From: Sulfitobacter sp. SK012
GTDB taxonomy: Bacteria; Pseudomonadota; Alphaproteobacteria; Rhodobacterales; Rhodobacteraceae
Reading direction: 5' to 3'
Length of the DNA: 64,000 nucleotides
NCBI RefSeq assembly: GCF_003352085.1
Contig: NZ_CP025804.1
Location: forward strand, 930,001-994,000
Shown here one piece after another: positions 37,035-46,267 of the stretch; within the stretch, counting starts at the first letter, position 1, and each line of letters starts with the position of its first letter. A program made the position numbers and the translations under genes. The notes beneath the pieces were generated by a model. That model was not told the DNA's origin. It saw only the letters and a list, made by a program, of their open reading frames with translations, and did not search any database.

Positions 37035-38258
37035 ATGAACGCCGAGAGCCCCATCCTGAAAGCCAAGGACGCGCCTGATCTGGGGCGTTTTGATCACACC
37101 GACCCGTTACGCATGTCTGAACAGCTGAGCGAAGACGAACGGATGGTTCAAGAAAGCGCGCATTCTTATGCACAAGAAAAGCTGCAGCCGCGCGTGATCG
37201 AGGCATTTGCGAACGAGACGACGGATGCCGGTATCTTTAGAGAGATGGGCGATATGGGTCTGTTGGGTGTGACGCTGCCCGAAGAATATGGTGGCCTAGG
37301 CGGCAGCTATGTCAGTTACGGCTTGGTCGCGCGCGAAGTGGAGCGGGTGGATTCTGGCTATCGGTCGATGATGTCCGTGCAAAGCTCGTTGGTGATCTAT
37401 CCGATTTACGCCTACGGGTCAGAAGCGCAGCGCAAGAAATTCCTTCCCAAACTCTGCTCTGGCGAGTCGATCGGGTGCTTTGGTTTGACGGAGCCCGATG
37501 CGGGATCAGACCCTGCAGGCATGAAAACCCGCGCGATCAAGACGGCGACTGGATACAAGTTGATTGGGTCCAAAATGTGGATTTCGAATGCGCCCATAGC
37601 GGACGTGTTTGTCGTCTGGGCCAAGTCCGAAGAGCACGGTGGCAAAATCCGCGGCTTCATTCTTGAGAAGGGTATGAAGGGATTGAGCGCGCCAAAGATC
37701 GGCAATAAACTCTCTTTGCGGGCCTCGATCACTGGCGAGATTGTCATGGATAACGTGGAAGTGGGCGATGATGCGCTGCTGCCGCATGTCGAGGGGCTGA
37801 AAGGGCCGTTTGGCTGTCTGAATCGTGCGCGCTACGGCATCAGCTGGGGTGTGCTGGGAGCCGCAGAATTCTGCTGGCATGCGTCGCTGCAATATGGACT
37901 GGATCGCAAGCAATTCGACAAGCCGCTTGCGCAGACACAGCTGTTCCAGAAAAAGCTCGCGGATATGATGACCGAGATCACGCTGGGCTTGCAGGCGTCT
38001 TTGCAAGTCGGTCGGTTGATGGACAATGCCAATGCCGCACCTGAGATGATTTCGCTGGTAAAGCGTAACAACTGCGGCAAGGCGCTTGATATCGCGCGGA
38101 TGAGCCGGGACATGCATGGTGGCAATGGTATCTCAGGTGAGTATCAGGTGATGCGTCACATGATGAACCTTGAAACGGTCAATACATATGAGGGCACTCA
38201 TGATGTCCACGCGCTGATTTTGGGTCGCGCGCAGACAGGTCTTCAGGCTTTTTTCTAA
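37035..38258 (+). CDS. gcdH: glutaryl-CoA dehydrogenase
   Basis: This 407-residue flavoprotein oxidises and decarboxylates glutaryl-CoA to crotonyl-CoA in lysine and tryptophan breakdown. FAD-binding blocks [20 protein letters not shown] and [18 protein letters not shown] are present, with the catalytic Glu386 in [19 protein letters not shown], a sequence typical of GcdH. The length fits. The start at 37035 has an AAGGA six to seven bases upstream; an upstream frame to 36993 lacks support. It is divergent from the LysR gene and ends in a strong terminator. Confidence 0.93.
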   Translation: MNAESPILKAKDAPDLGRFDHTDPLRMSEQLSEDERMVQESAHSYAQEKLQPRVIEAFANETTDAGIFREMGDMGLLGVTLPEEYGGLGGSYVSYGLVAREVERVDSGYRSMMSVQSSLVIYPIYAYGSEAQRKKFLPKLCSGESIGCFGLTEPDAGSDPAGMKTRAIKTATGYKLIGSKMWISNAPIADVFVVWAKSEEHGGKIRGFILEKGMKGLSAPKIGNKLSLRASITGEIVMDNVEVGDDALLPHVEGLKGPFGCLNRARYGISWGVLGAAEFCWHASLQYGLDRKQFDKPLAQTQLFQKKLADMMTEITLGLQASLQVGRLMDNANAAPEMISLVKRNNCGKALDIARMSRDMHGGNGISGEYQVMRHMMNLETVNTYEGTHDVHALILGRAQTGLQAFF

Positions 38259-38279
38259 GCCCAACGGAAACCAAACAGG

Positions 38280-38310
38280 AGCCCGCGCTGAATATGGCGC
38301 GGGCTTTTTT
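38280..38310 (+). terminator. terminator of gcdH
   Basis: AGCCCGCGC (38280-38288) and GCGCGGGCT (38297-38305) form a perfect 9-bp stem with an 8-base loop, followed by six T. It starts 22 bases after the stop. Confidence 0.92.
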
Positions 38311-38601
38311 GTGGGCGCTATAAACAGGCAGCTTTCTCAGGTCATAGAATCAGCCGCGTGTGTAATTTGAGGGGTGGCTTTGAGATTCTCTGAGGCGCAT
38401 CGAGTTCAAGCCCGGGCTTGATTTTAGGAATCCGTCCTCATGTATCGCTTTAGGATAGATTTATATATTATTGTTTAAAAAGACTAAAATGCCTATATTG
38501 ATTTTTTTTGCAAACGTGTGCAAAAAATTGTTGTCAAACGCCCTATCTGCGCCCTAACCTGAAATGGCTAGTGGTGGTGCAAGCTGTATTGGGGGGCATA
38601 C
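38311..38601 (+). promoter_or_regulatory. gene-free promoter region of the 16-kb catabolic operon
   Basis: This stretch holds no gene. It is notably AT-rich from about 38450 on, unlike the surrounding DNA. A candidate promoter is TTGTCA (38531-38536) followed after 18 bases by TAACCT (38555-38560), directly downstream of the LacI-type operator at 38504-38527. The first 140 bases after the gcdH terminator show nothing recognisable. Confidence 0.45.
38504..38527. promoter_or_regulatory. LacI-family operator upstream of the ABC transporter genes
   Basis: TTTTTTGCA (38504-38512) and TGCAAAAAA (38519-38527) are a perfect 9-bp inverted repeat around AACGTG. The core GCAAACGTGTGC closely follows the GCAAACGTTTGC-type sites bound by LacI-family repressors, with the CG at the centre. 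The only LacI-family gene of the window (48105-49121) lies in the operon behind it, so autogenous control of the whole operon is likely. Confidence 0.8.
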
Positions 38602-39651
38602 ATGGCCCAGATCGAACTCCGGAATATCAATAAGCGATGGGGCAGTTTTGTCGGCGTCGAGAATTTTGATCTGACAATTGCAGATCAAGAGTTCTTAGTT
38701 TTGCTCGGGCCTTCGGGCTGCGGCAAAACGACAACGATGCGCATGATCGCGGGGCTAGAGGATATCACTGAAGGTAACATCCTCATTGATGGCAAGGTGG
38801 TGAACGACCTTGATCCCAAGGACCGCGATGTGGCGATGGTTTTTCAGTCCTATGGGCTTTATCCGCACATGAACGTCTATGAGAATATCCGCTTTCCGCT
38901 GAAGGTGCGTAAGGTCGATCCGGACACGCATGATGCGCGTGTGCGCCGTGCCAGTGCAATGGTTGAACTGGACGAGTTCCTGCACCGCAAACCTGCAGAG
39001 CTGTCGGGTGGTCAGCGTCAGCGCGTGGCACTTGCCCGTGCAATCGTGCGCGAGCCGAACGTGTTCTTGATGGACGAGCCACTGTCGAACCTTGATGCGA
39101 AATTGCGGGTATCGACCCGCGCGCAGATCAAGAACCTTAGTCATGAACTCAAAGTCACGACCGTCTATGTGACGCATGATCAGATCGAGGCGATGACCCT
39201 TGCAGACCGCGTTGTCGTTATGAAACAGGGCAAAGTCCAACAGGTCGGTACGCCGACAGAAATCTACGACAATCCGGCCAACACCTTCGTTGCATCCTTC
39301 ATCGGTTCGCCAGCGATGAACCTGATGGATGGCACGATTAAATCCGGCACGTTCACGGGCAAAAACGTTGAGATCAACGGACTTGATGCCAAAGACGGTG
39401 ACGTGACGCTGGGCTTCAGGGCTGAAGATGCCGAAGTTACGCCAGAGGGCCAAACCGGCCAGATTACAGCGCCCATCTATACCATTGAGTTGCTGGGTGA
39501 TGCCGTGATGCTCGCCGTGAAAGCGGGGGGGCAACTTATTTCTGTCAAAGCAGGCAAAGAATTCCGGGCAGATATTGGGGATGAAATCTCATTCTCGGTC
39601 ACGCCAGCAATTTGCCACGTATTTGATCGTGCAACAGGCGAACGGGCCTAG
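38602..39651 (+). CDS. ABC transporter ATP-binding protein (CUT1, UgpC/MalK type)
   Basis: This 349-residue protein powers the importer encoded next. Walker A GPSGCGKTTTMRM, the signature LSGGQRQRVALARAI, Walker B VFLMDEPLSNLDAK and the switch His in YVTHDQIEA are all present, followed by a C-terminal regulatory OB-fold domain (from about residue 240). CUT1 ATPases energise uptake of sugars, polyols or glycerol phosphates. It is the first gene behind the LacI operator. Confidence 0.92.
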   Translation: MAQIELRNINKRWGSFVGVENFDLTIADQEFLVLLGPSGCGKTTTMRMIAGLEDITEGNILIDGKVVNDLDPKDRDVAMVFQSYGLYPHMNVYENIRFPLKVRKVDPDTHDARVRRASAMVELDEFLHRKPAELSGGQRQRVALARAIVREPNVFLMDEPLSNLDAKLRVSTRAQIKNLSHELKVTTVYVTHDQIEAMTLADRVVVMKQGKVQQVGTPTEIYDNPANTFVASFIGSPAMNLMDGTIKSGTFTGKNVEINGLDAKDGDVTLGFRAEDAEVTPEGQTGQITAPIYTIELLGDAVMLAVKAGGQLISVKAGKEFRADIGDEISFSVTPAICHVFDRATGERA

Positions 39652-39738
39652 GTACGTTCAAGCGCCTCTTTGGGGGCCAAAACCACCGGTGCAGTCTTGC
39701 AAGTTGCACCGACTAATACTGCAACAGGGAGTTTAAAA

Positions 39739-40959
39739 ATGATGTTGAAGAAACTAGCACTGGCTGGGGCTATGTCTTTGATGGGCAGCACGGCATTTGC
39801 CGCCTGCGCGTTCGAGAATACGGTCCCCGTGAAATCACTTTCGGCGGGCTTTGAAGCCTGGAAAGCCGTAACCGACGCGATGGGCGAATGCGGTAATGTA
39901 CAGGCCGAGCTTGACCAGGAGTTTCGGACCAAGCAGCCGGCAGCGTTTGAGGCTAATCCGTCGCTCTATCAGATCGGTGGTGTGTCCAACGGTACGATCA
40001 CGCCGCTGCTGAATGCAGGCACAATTCGTCCGCTGGATGATCTGGTCGCAAAATACGGTCAAAACCTCGCACCGAACCAGTTGATCAAAATCGACGGCAA
40101 GGTCATGGCGATTGCGATGATGGTGAACACCCAGCACCTGATGTACCGCGAAGACATCCTGAGTGATTTGGGCATCGCAGTTCCAACCACATGGACTGAG
40201 GTTCTTGATGCCTCTGCTAAGATCAAAGAAGCCGGCGTTATCGATTACCCCCTGGGTGGAACGCTGAAATCTGGTTGGAACCTCGCGCAGGACTTCAACA
40301 ACATGTACGTCGGCTTTGGTGGCGAATTCTTCAATGATGATAACACGACAGCCGTGAACTCTGATGCCGGTGTTAAGGCATTGGAAGAGATCAAGGCGTC
40401 GATGGCGTATATGGATCCAGAGGTACTGGTCTCCGATTCCACATATGTGCAGCAGCAGTTCCAGCAGGGTAAAATCGCCATGGCGAACCTTTGGGCCAGC
40501 CGTGCAGCGGCAATGGATGATGAGGCCGAAAGCCAAGTCGTCGGCAAGGTCAAGATGGCCATGGCTCCGCTTGCAATGGATGGCGGTTCTCCCGCAACCA
40601 CCTTGTGGTGGGACGGTATCGTGATTGCGACCAACATCTCTGACGAAGAGGCTGATGCGGCCTTCCGCGTTGCGATGGAAGGGATCGACACCGAAATGGT
40701 CGAGGCCAACAACGACGCGGCGATATGGCTGGTGAGCGGCTATAAGCCAGGTGAATTGTCACAAGGCACCATCGCCACTGCGATGCACAGCCCGGCACCA
40801 CCTGCCTATCCGTCAACCACTCAGATGGGTCTGTTGCACACTGCGATTGGCAACGAAGTTCCAGCCTTCCTGACGGGCGACCGTGACGCAACAGCAACGC
40901 TGATGGCGATCCAAGAAGCCTACACAACGTCGGCAAAAGAAGAAGGCATTCTTAAGTAA
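39739..40959 (+). CDS. ABC transporter extracellular solute-binding protein (CUT1)
   Basis: The 406-residue periplasmic protein starts with a signal peptide (MMLKKLALAGAMSLMGSTAFA, cleavage before ACAF). The mature part has the bacterial family 1 binding-protein layout, with QIGGVSNGTITPLLNAGTIRPLDD early and WWDGIVIATN later. The ligand cannot be told from sequence. The start at 39739 follows GGGAG. A strong stem-loop follows the gene, as is common after binding-protein genes that need higher expression than the permeases. Confidence 0.9.
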   Translation: MMLKKLALAGAMSLMGSTAFAACAFENTVPVKSLSAGFEAWKAVTDAMGECGNVQAELDQEFRTKQPAAFEANPSLYQIGGVSNGTITPLLNAGTIRPLDDLVAKYGQNLAPNQLIKIDGKVMAIAMMVNTQHLMYREDILSDLGIAVPTTWTEVLDASAKIKEAGVIDYPLGGTLKSGWNLAQDFNNMYVGFGGEFFNDDNTTAVNSDAGVKALEEIKASMAYMDPEVLVSDSTYVQQQFQQGKIAMANLWASRAAAMDDEAESQVVGKVKMAMAPLAMDGGSPATTLWWDGIVIATNISDEEADAAFRVAMEGIDTEMVEANNDAAIWLVSGYKPGELSQGTIATAMHSPAPPAYPSTTQMGLLHTAIGNEVPAFLTGDRDATATLMAIQEAYTTSAKEEGILK

Positions 40960-40966
40960 ACCAACT

Positions 40967-40997
40967 GGCATCGGCCGGGCGCGATCCGGCCGATGCC
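40967..40997 (+). other. intra-operon stem-loop after the binding-protein gene
   Basis: GGCATCGGCCGG (40967-40978) and CCGGCCGATGCC (40986-40997) form a perfect 12-bp stem with a 7-base loop, eight bases after the stop codon. No T-run follows. Such elements after binding-protein genes protect the upstream mRNA and lower expression of the permease genes. Confidence 0.75.
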
Positions 40998-41110
40998 ATA
41001 CGACTTAGGGCGATTTTTGCCAGCCGCAGCGTGTCTGCTGCGCCCGGCTAAAACCGCACAGACTGGCGTATTCCAGCACATACCGTTTGACGCAATCGAG
41101 GGGACAGAAG

Positions 41111-42136
41111 ATGAAGTTCAAGACTTTCGCAGCCTTCGTAGGCCCGTCTATCTTCATGATGATCCTGTTCATCGCACTTCCACTAGTCAGCGTCTTTGTT
41201 GAGAGTTTCCGCAATACGTATGATCTGCGCGAACAGATCGAGGTCGAGACCTGCACGCCGGGCTTTTTGACTCAGACCTGCGTAACCGAGGTCAAAAATG
41301 TCCCTAAACTTGATGAGGACGGCAAAACCATCAAGATTACCGAATGGACTGGGCTTGAGAGCTACCGCAACGTTTTGCAGATGGACAAGTTCTGGGAAGC
41401 GGTAAAGTCCGGCAACTTTGGTGACATTCTTCAAATCGATTTTTGGAAAGCGCTGCGTTTTACGTTGATGTTCACGTTGTTAACGCTGCCTTTGGTGGTG
41501 GGCGTTGGGTTGATTATCGCTTTGACGGTCAACAATGCTGCAAGGGCGATACGCGGACCGGTGATCTTTATCTCGCTATTGCCCTTTATCATCACGCCGG
41601 TGATCGGCTCGCTGTCGATATATTGGCTCTTTGTTGGCGATGGCATCCTGACCTCCATGATGGAGCGGTGGACCGGCACCAACATTTCGATGTTCGCACA
41701 ATCCTGGACGATTGAGTTCCTGATGTATTTCTACCGGGTTTGGCACGTGGCACCCTTTGCCTTTGTGATCTTTTACGCGGGCCTTCAGACGGTAAATATG
41801 GACACGCTGGAAAGCGCGGTGATCGATGGCGCCAACCGGTTTGAGCGTTTGCGCTATGTTATCATTCCACATCTGATGCCGCTCATTGTCTTTATCGCAC
41901 TGATCCACCTGATGGATTGCTACCGCGTCTTTGAGGAGATTATTGGCTTCCGCAGCCAGGCCCACGTGATCTCGTTGCAGTGGCTGACCTATGACTTCCT
42001 CACCCCGGACGATTCAGGCAGCCGCGCGATCAGTCGTGCCTCCGCCTCGGCCATGCTGACCATGATTGGGATCGTCTTCCTGCTGATCCTACCGCTGCGC
42101 CGCACCTGGCGCGATCACAAAGGGGGGACGCACTGA
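41111..42136 (+). CDS. ABC transporter permease (MalF/UgpA type)
   Basis: This 341-residue inner-membrane protein has six or so membrane segments and the EAA loop LESAVIDGANRFERLRYVIIP that contacts the ATPase. Between the first and second segments lies an unusually long periplasmic loop of about 70-80 residues with two cysteines (ETCTPGFLTQTCVTEV) that could form a disulfide. A GAGGGG site precedes the ATG. Its stop overlaps the next permease start (TGATG). Confidence 0.9.
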   Translation: MKFKTFAAFVGPSIFMMILFIALPLVSVFVESFRNTYDLREQIEVETCTPGFLTQTCVTEVKNVPKLDEDGKTIKITEWTGLESYRNVLQMDKFWEAVKSGNFGDILQIDFWKALRFTLMFTLLTLPLVVGVGLIIALTVNNAARAIRGPVIFISLLPFIITPVIGSLSIYWLFVGDGILTSMMERWTGTNISMFAQSWTIEFLMYFYRVWHVAPFAFVIFYAGLQTVNMDTLESAVIDGANRFERLRYVIIPHLMPLIVFIALIHLMDCYRVFEEIIGFRSQAHVISLQWLTYDFLTPDDSGSRAISRASASAMLTMIGIVFLLILPLRRTWRDHKGGTH

Positions 42137-43296
42137 TGTCTTCTACTTCAAGAGCCATGCGGCAGTCCTTTGGCCTGCGCTTTGCCTCCGGCAGCTTCCT
42201 TGTTTTGTGGAGCATTATCGCGGCTTTCCCGATCATGTGGATCGCGATCATGAGCTTCAAGTCTCCGGTTGATGCCTTTGCTGACAGCCCGTGGCAGGTG
42301 ATTATGGGGCCCGCAACAAAAGCAGCTGGGAACGGTCTGTCGATCATCGACATCGTGCTTGGGCTCGCCGTGCTTTTCTTTACGATCCGCTGGGCCTTCA
42401 CGCGGCTGCCGGGTTTGATCAAAACATATGCGGCCGGTCCGTTTGTGGCACTTGGCTGGATTGTCGGCGCGGCCGCCTATGCGGTGGTATTCCTGTTGGT
42501 ATTCTTTGGCCTGCTGCCGCTGATCTTGGGACCGCTCAACAGCGTGCTTGGCCCGCTTGGAGAGCCGGTTCTTGGAATGACCACGCAGCATTATGTATCG
42601 GTTTGGGTCGAAAACCAGTTCTACCGAAACTTCCTCAACTCGATGTTGGTCACGGCGGGCGTGGTCTTGATCTCGCTGACTGTCGGGACGCTGGCAGGTT
42701 ACGGATTGGCCCGCTCGGGTTCTGACTTGGCATTTTGGCTGTTGATCGTGGCGCTGGTCTTTCGCGCTTTGCCGCATTCGGTGTTGGTTGCGGGGTATCT
42801 CCCGTGGTTCATCAACTCCGCCGAAATTCTACGCCCGATATTCGGGGATCTGTCGCCAACCCTCTACGGTCAACCGTGGGCCGTGATTGCGGTGTTGGTT
42901 GCGATCAACCAGCCATTCACGATTTGGATGCTACGCAGCTTTTTCCAGAACATCCCGGCTGAATTGGACGAGGCGGCGCGGGTCGATGGTTGTTCGCATT
43001 TTCAGGCGTTCCGGCGCGTTATTATGCCGGTCATGTGGCCGGGGGTTATCACCACGGGCCTCTTTAGCTTCCTTCTTGGCTATAATGACTTTCTTGTGAC
43101 GTCCTTGCTGCTTGATGCCCAGAACCAGACAATGGTGCCGGCCATCGCGGGCTATTTTAACCGCGAGACCACCACCACCGATCAGGTCGAAGCTGTGGCT
43201 GCCGCTGTCTCCATTACGGCTCCGCTCTTTTTGCTGGTCATGGTGTTCCAACGCCAGATTGTCTCGGGGCTTACCGCAGGAGCGGTCAAAGGATGA
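42136..43296 (+). CDS. ABC transporter permease (MalG/UgpE type) with an inserted membrane region
   Basis: This 386-residue permease has the EAA loop LDEAARVDGCSHFQAFRRVIMP and the usual C-terminal core. After the first membrane segment it carries about 90 extra residues with two or three further hydrophobic stretches (IIDIVLGLAVLFFTIRWAF and LGWIVGAAAYAVVFLLVFFG), which MalG-type permeases of about 280-300 residues lack. It overlaps the previous gene by one base; its stop overlaps the ATG of a 28-codon frame. Confidence 0.9.
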   Translation: MSSTSRAMRQSFGLRFASGSFLVLWSIIAAFPIMWIAIMSFKSPVDAFADSPWQVIMGPATKAAGNGLSIIDIVLGLAVLFFTIRWAFTRLPGLIKTYAAGPFVALGWIVGAAAYAVVFLLVFFGLLPLILGPLNSVLGPLGEPVLGMTTQHYVSVWVENQFYRNFLNSMLVTAGVVLISLTVGTLAGYGLARSGSDLAFWLLIVALVFRALPHSVLVAGYLPWFINSAEILRPIFGDLSPTLYGQPWAVIAVLVAINQPFTIWMLRSFFQNIPAELDEAARVDGCSHFQAFRRVIMPVMWPGVITTGLFSFLLGYNDFLVTSLLLDAQNQTMVPAIAGYFNRETTTTDQVEAVAAAVSITAPLFLLVMVFQRQIVSGLTAGAVKG

Positions 43297-43379
43297 GCGT
43301 CTCAGTCATTTTCAAAAAAGACCGCAGGGTTCAGAGGCCGTGCCTCTACCCGGGACAAACAACAGGACGAAACCGATGA
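43293..43379 (+). CDS. possible 28-codon coupling frame between permease and SnoaL gene
   Basis: A frame MSVSVIFKKDRRVQRPC... of 28 residues starts in an ATGA overlap with the permease stop and ends in a TGA that overlaps the ATG of the next gene. It fills the gap exactly. It could keep ribosomes moving between the two genes or encode a small protein; no family is recognised. Confidence 0.3.
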   Translation: MSVSVIFKKDRRVQRPCLYPGQTTGRNR

Positions 43380-43909
43380 AAGGCACACGCCCCGAGCAAG
43401 CTGTTCTCAGCCGCGATACCGATATGTCGAAAACCGGTGAAACCCGGGCGGTCATCGAAAACATGGTGGATGGTCTGAACGACCACAGCATCGACGGGAT
43501 CGGCGCATTCTTTCATGAGAGTTTTCGGTGGTTGGGCAATCAGGGGTGTGGGACCAAAACAGGTCTGACTGAATTTCAGGACAACTGGCAACGCCCCTTT
43601 CAGGCGGCGTTCTCAGATAAGGTCTGCGTTGATGAATCGCGGCTTTATATGGGCGAATGGGCTGCTGCCTTTGGCCGACAGGAAGCGACACATTCGGGGA
43701 CCTTCATGGGGATTGCGCCCACAGGAAAGCGTGTTGAAATCCGGTACATGGATTTCTGGAAGGTCGAAGACGGCAAGATTTCGGACAACTGGGTGATGGT
43801 CGATTTCCCGCATGTGATGGCCCAATTGGGCAAGGACGCATTTGATGGCGAGGGCTGGGAAGCCTTTGATAGAGGCGAAAAAACGCCGCCCCGCCCTGAC
43901 AATACATAG
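43376..43909 (+). CDS. SnoaL/NTF2-fold protein 1 (single domain)
   Basis: This 177-residue protein has the SnoaL-like pattern: a first helix ([30 protein letters not shown]), the central [19 protein letters not shown] and a last strand [25 protein letters not shown]. The end block with IxxxDFWxxxxGKIxxNWVxVD is shared with the other SnoaL proteins of this operon. SnoaL-fold proteins include cyclases, hydratases and isomerases, so the reaction is open. An AGGA lies nine bases before the ATG. Confidence 0.82.
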   Translation: MKGTRPEQAVLSRDTDMSKTGETRAVIENMVDGLNDHSIDGIGAFFHESFRWLGNQGCGTKTGLTEFQDNWQRPFQAAFSDKVCVDESRLYMGEWAAAFGRQEATHSGTFMGIAPTGKRVEIRYMDFWKVEDGKISDNWVMVDFPHVMAQLGKDAFDGEGWEAFDRGEKTPPRPDNT

Positions 43910-43917
43910 GTGACAGT

Positions 43918-45246
43918 ATGACGATCGATTATCTCAAGCGTGGTAAATCCGATGCAGAGCGTGGGGAGGATGATGCCAAAACCCGCGCAGTGGTCGAAAC
44001 AACCCTAAAAGATATTGAGACGCGCGGCGACGTGGCAGTTCGCGAGCTGTCAAAGAAGTTCGACAATTATACACCCGACAGCTTCAAGCTAAGCCAAAGC
44101 GATATTGAGGCATTGATGGCCTGCGTCTCACCGCAGGAAATGACAGACCTCAAGTTTGCTCAGGAAAATGTCCGGCGTTTTGCGCAAGCGCAGCGCGACT
44201 CGATGTTGGACATCGAAGTCGAAATGCAGCCCGGCGTGATCTTGGGTCATAAAAACATCCCCGTACAATCGGTGGGTTGCTACGTGCCGGGCGGCAAGTT
44301 TCCGATGGTGGCGTCGGCGCATATGTCCGTTGCTACGGCCAGCGTCGCTGGTGTGCCGCGCATTATCGCCTGCACGCCCCCCTTTAAGGGCGAGCCGAAC
44401 CCCGCCGTGATCGCCGCCATGCATCTAGGTGGCGCGCATGAGATTTACGTTTTGGGCGGCATTCAGGCCGTGGGGGCGATGGCGATTGGGACTGAAACCA
44501 TTGATCCTGTGCACCTGCTGGTTGGCCCCGGCAACGCATTTGTGGCTGAAGCCAAACGGCAGTTGTTTGGCCGCGTGGGCATCGATCTGTTTGCGGGTCC
44601 GACTGAGACGATGGTGATTGCCGATGACACCGTGGACGCCGAACTATGCGCCACCGATTTGCTGGGGCAGGCGGAGCATGGGTATAACAGTCCTTGCGTT
44701 TTGCTAACGAATTCGCGCAAGCTGGCGACAGACACGATGGCTGAAATCGCGCGGTTGCTTGAAATCCTACCCACCGCCGGCACCGCGCGCGTCAGCTGGG
44801 AAGACTACGGCGAGGTAATCGTTTGCGATACCTATGACGAGATGCTTGAGATGGCCGATGAGATCGCGTCTGAGCATGTGCAGGTGATGACGGATCGCGA
44901 CGATTGGTTTTTGGAACACATGACCTGTTATGGCGCGCTATTCTTGGGCGCACGGACGAATGTTGCGAATGGCGACAAGGTCATCGGGACCAATCATACG
45001 CTGCCCACCAAAAAGGCTGGGCGCTATACCGGAGGGCTTTGGGTTGGGAAATACCTCAAAACCCACAGCTATCAAAAGATCACGACAGATGAGGCCGCGG
45101 CAGAGATTGGCGCATATGGCTCTCGGCTTTGTATGCTCGAAGGGTTCGTGGGGCATGCTGAACAATGCAATGTCCGTGTGCGGCGGTACGGTGGTGTCAA
45201 CGTCCCTTATGGCGAGGGTGCGCCTGCGCTGAAGGCGGCGGAGTAG
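43918..45246 (+). CDS. histidinol-dehydrogenase-family enzyme (HpsN-like)
   Basis: This 442-residue NAD-dependent enzyme belongs to the HisD superfamily, which oxidises a primary alcohol to a carboxylate in two steps. Zinc ligands and catalytic residues are all kept: [12 protein letters not shown] (Gln and His), ASEHVQVMT (Glu-His pair), [13 protein letters not shown] (Asp) and [12 protein letters not shown] (His). It is not near any his biosynthesis gene and lies in a catabolic operon, which points to a HisD paralogue such as the sulfopropanediol dehydrogenase HpsN or one acting on a sugar alcohol. Confidence 0.85.
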   Translation: MTIDYLKRGKSDAERGEDDAKTRAVVETTLKDIETRGDVAVRELSKKFDNYTPDSFKLSQSDIEALMACVSPQEMTDLKFAQENVRRFAQAQRDSMLDIEVEMQPGVILGHKNIPVQSVGCYVPGGKFPMVASAHMSVATASVAGVPRIIACTPPFKGEPNPAVIAAMHLGGAHEIYVLGGIQAVGAMAIGTETIDPVHLLVGPGNAFVAEAKRQLFGRVGIDLFAGPTETMVIADDTVDAELCATDLLGQAEHGYNSPCVLLTNSRKLATDTMAEIARLLEILPTAGTARVSWEDYGEVIVCDTYDEMLEMADEIASEHVQVMTDRDDWFLEHMTCYGALFLGARTNVANGDKVIGTNHTLPTKKAGRYTGGLWVGKYLKTHSYQKITTDEAAAEIGAYGSRLCMLEGFVGHAEQCNVRVRRYGGVNVPYGEGAPALKAAE

Positions 45247-45256
45247 GCCTACATAG

Positions 45257-46267
45257 ATGAACATAAACCAACGCAACAAGGCAATTGCGCTAGAACTTTG
45301 GACCATGCTCGATAGTGATCCGACCCGAACCATACCCATGCTCGACAGGCTGGTGGAATGGCAGGGGCCGGAACCTTTGGGCGTGATGCAAGGGGCTGAG
45401 GCCGCGATCGAGGGGATGTTCTCGCCACTCCTACGCAGCATACCGGATCTGAAGCGTGAGACGCATATCTTTATGGGCGGTGCATCAAACGCCCAAGAAG
45501 TGGAAGCCGAGGACGGCGCGCATTGGGTCGCTGGAACCGGCTATTATACGGGGCGGGCCGTCTGCGAGGCCTTTGGCATCCCTGCAACAGATGCCGATTT
45601 GCGTATCCGTTGGGGCGAGTTTTTGCGCTTTAACACAGAGGGTCATATCACCCATGCGCAAACGATCTGGGATTTTGTTGATTGGTTTGACCAAATTGGC
45701 CTGCCAGTGCTGCCAAAGCCGCGTGGGACCGCCCATGTTTATCCTGCGCCGACGGCCTATGACGGGGTGCGTGGCGCTATTGATGATCAGGCCGAAACTG
45801 ACCAAAGCATGGCGCTGGGACGGGGGCTGATTTTTGGCGGCTTGAACAGTTTCGACAAAAGCGACCTTGGCAGTATGGGCATGGCCCGGTTTTTCCACCC
45901 TAACGTTAAATGGTACGGTCCGGGCGGCATCGGGGCTTGTCTGTCACTCCAAGAATTCGAGACACGTCATCAGCAGCCTTGGTTGGTTGCATTTCCTGAT
46001 CGCAAGGTGATGCACCTTGAGAGCCTTTTTGCCGAAGACCGTTTGGTTGCTGCATCTGGTCCGATGGGGGTGGTTGCAACCCACACAGGACCCTATTTGG
46101 ATCAGCCAGCGTCCCAGAACCGGATCGAAGTTTCAGGCATCGATTTCTGGCTGCGCACCGGCGATAAATTCACCGAAAACTGGGTGTTTGTGGACATGAT
46201 TCACCTGTTCTCCCAGATGGGTGTGGATCTTTTTGCGCGGATGAAAGCGCAGGAGGTCAAAAGGTGA
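45257..46267 (+). CDS. SnoaL/NTF2-fold protein 2 (two-domain)
   Basis: This 336-residue protein is about twice the usual SnoaL length. The N-terminal half has RNKAIALELWTMLDSDP... and ends RWGEFLRFNTEGHITHAQTIWD; the C-terminal half has GMARFFHPNVKWYGPGGIGACLSLQEFE and ends in a DFWLRTGDKFTENWVFVDM strand pattern, so two tandem NTF2-like domains are likely. The next gene is its paralogue, sharing the WYGP.GIG block. The ribosome-binding site is weak; the gap to the previous gene is ten bases. Confidence 0.8.
   Translation: MNINQRNKAIALELWTMLDSDPTRTIPMLDRLVEWQGPEPLGVMQGAEAAIEGMFSPLLRSIPDLKRETHIFMGGASNAQEVEAEDGAHWVAGTGYYTGRAVCEAFGIPATDADLRIRWGEFLRFNTEGHITHAQTIWDFVDWFDQIGLPVLPKPRGTAHVYPAPTAYDGVRGAIDDQAETDQSMALGRGLIFGGLNSFDKSDLGSMGMARFFHPNVKWYGPGGIGACLSLQEFETRHQQPWLVAFPDRKVMHLESLFAEDRLVAASGPMGVVATHTGPYLDQPASQNRIEVSGIDFWLRTGDKFTENWVFVDMIHLFSQMGVDLFARMKAQEVKR

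Noticed and set aside
38755..39534. 259-codon open frame opposite the ABC ATPase gene
   Set aside because: The ATPase on the other strand has all its motifs; this frame has no recognisable domain.
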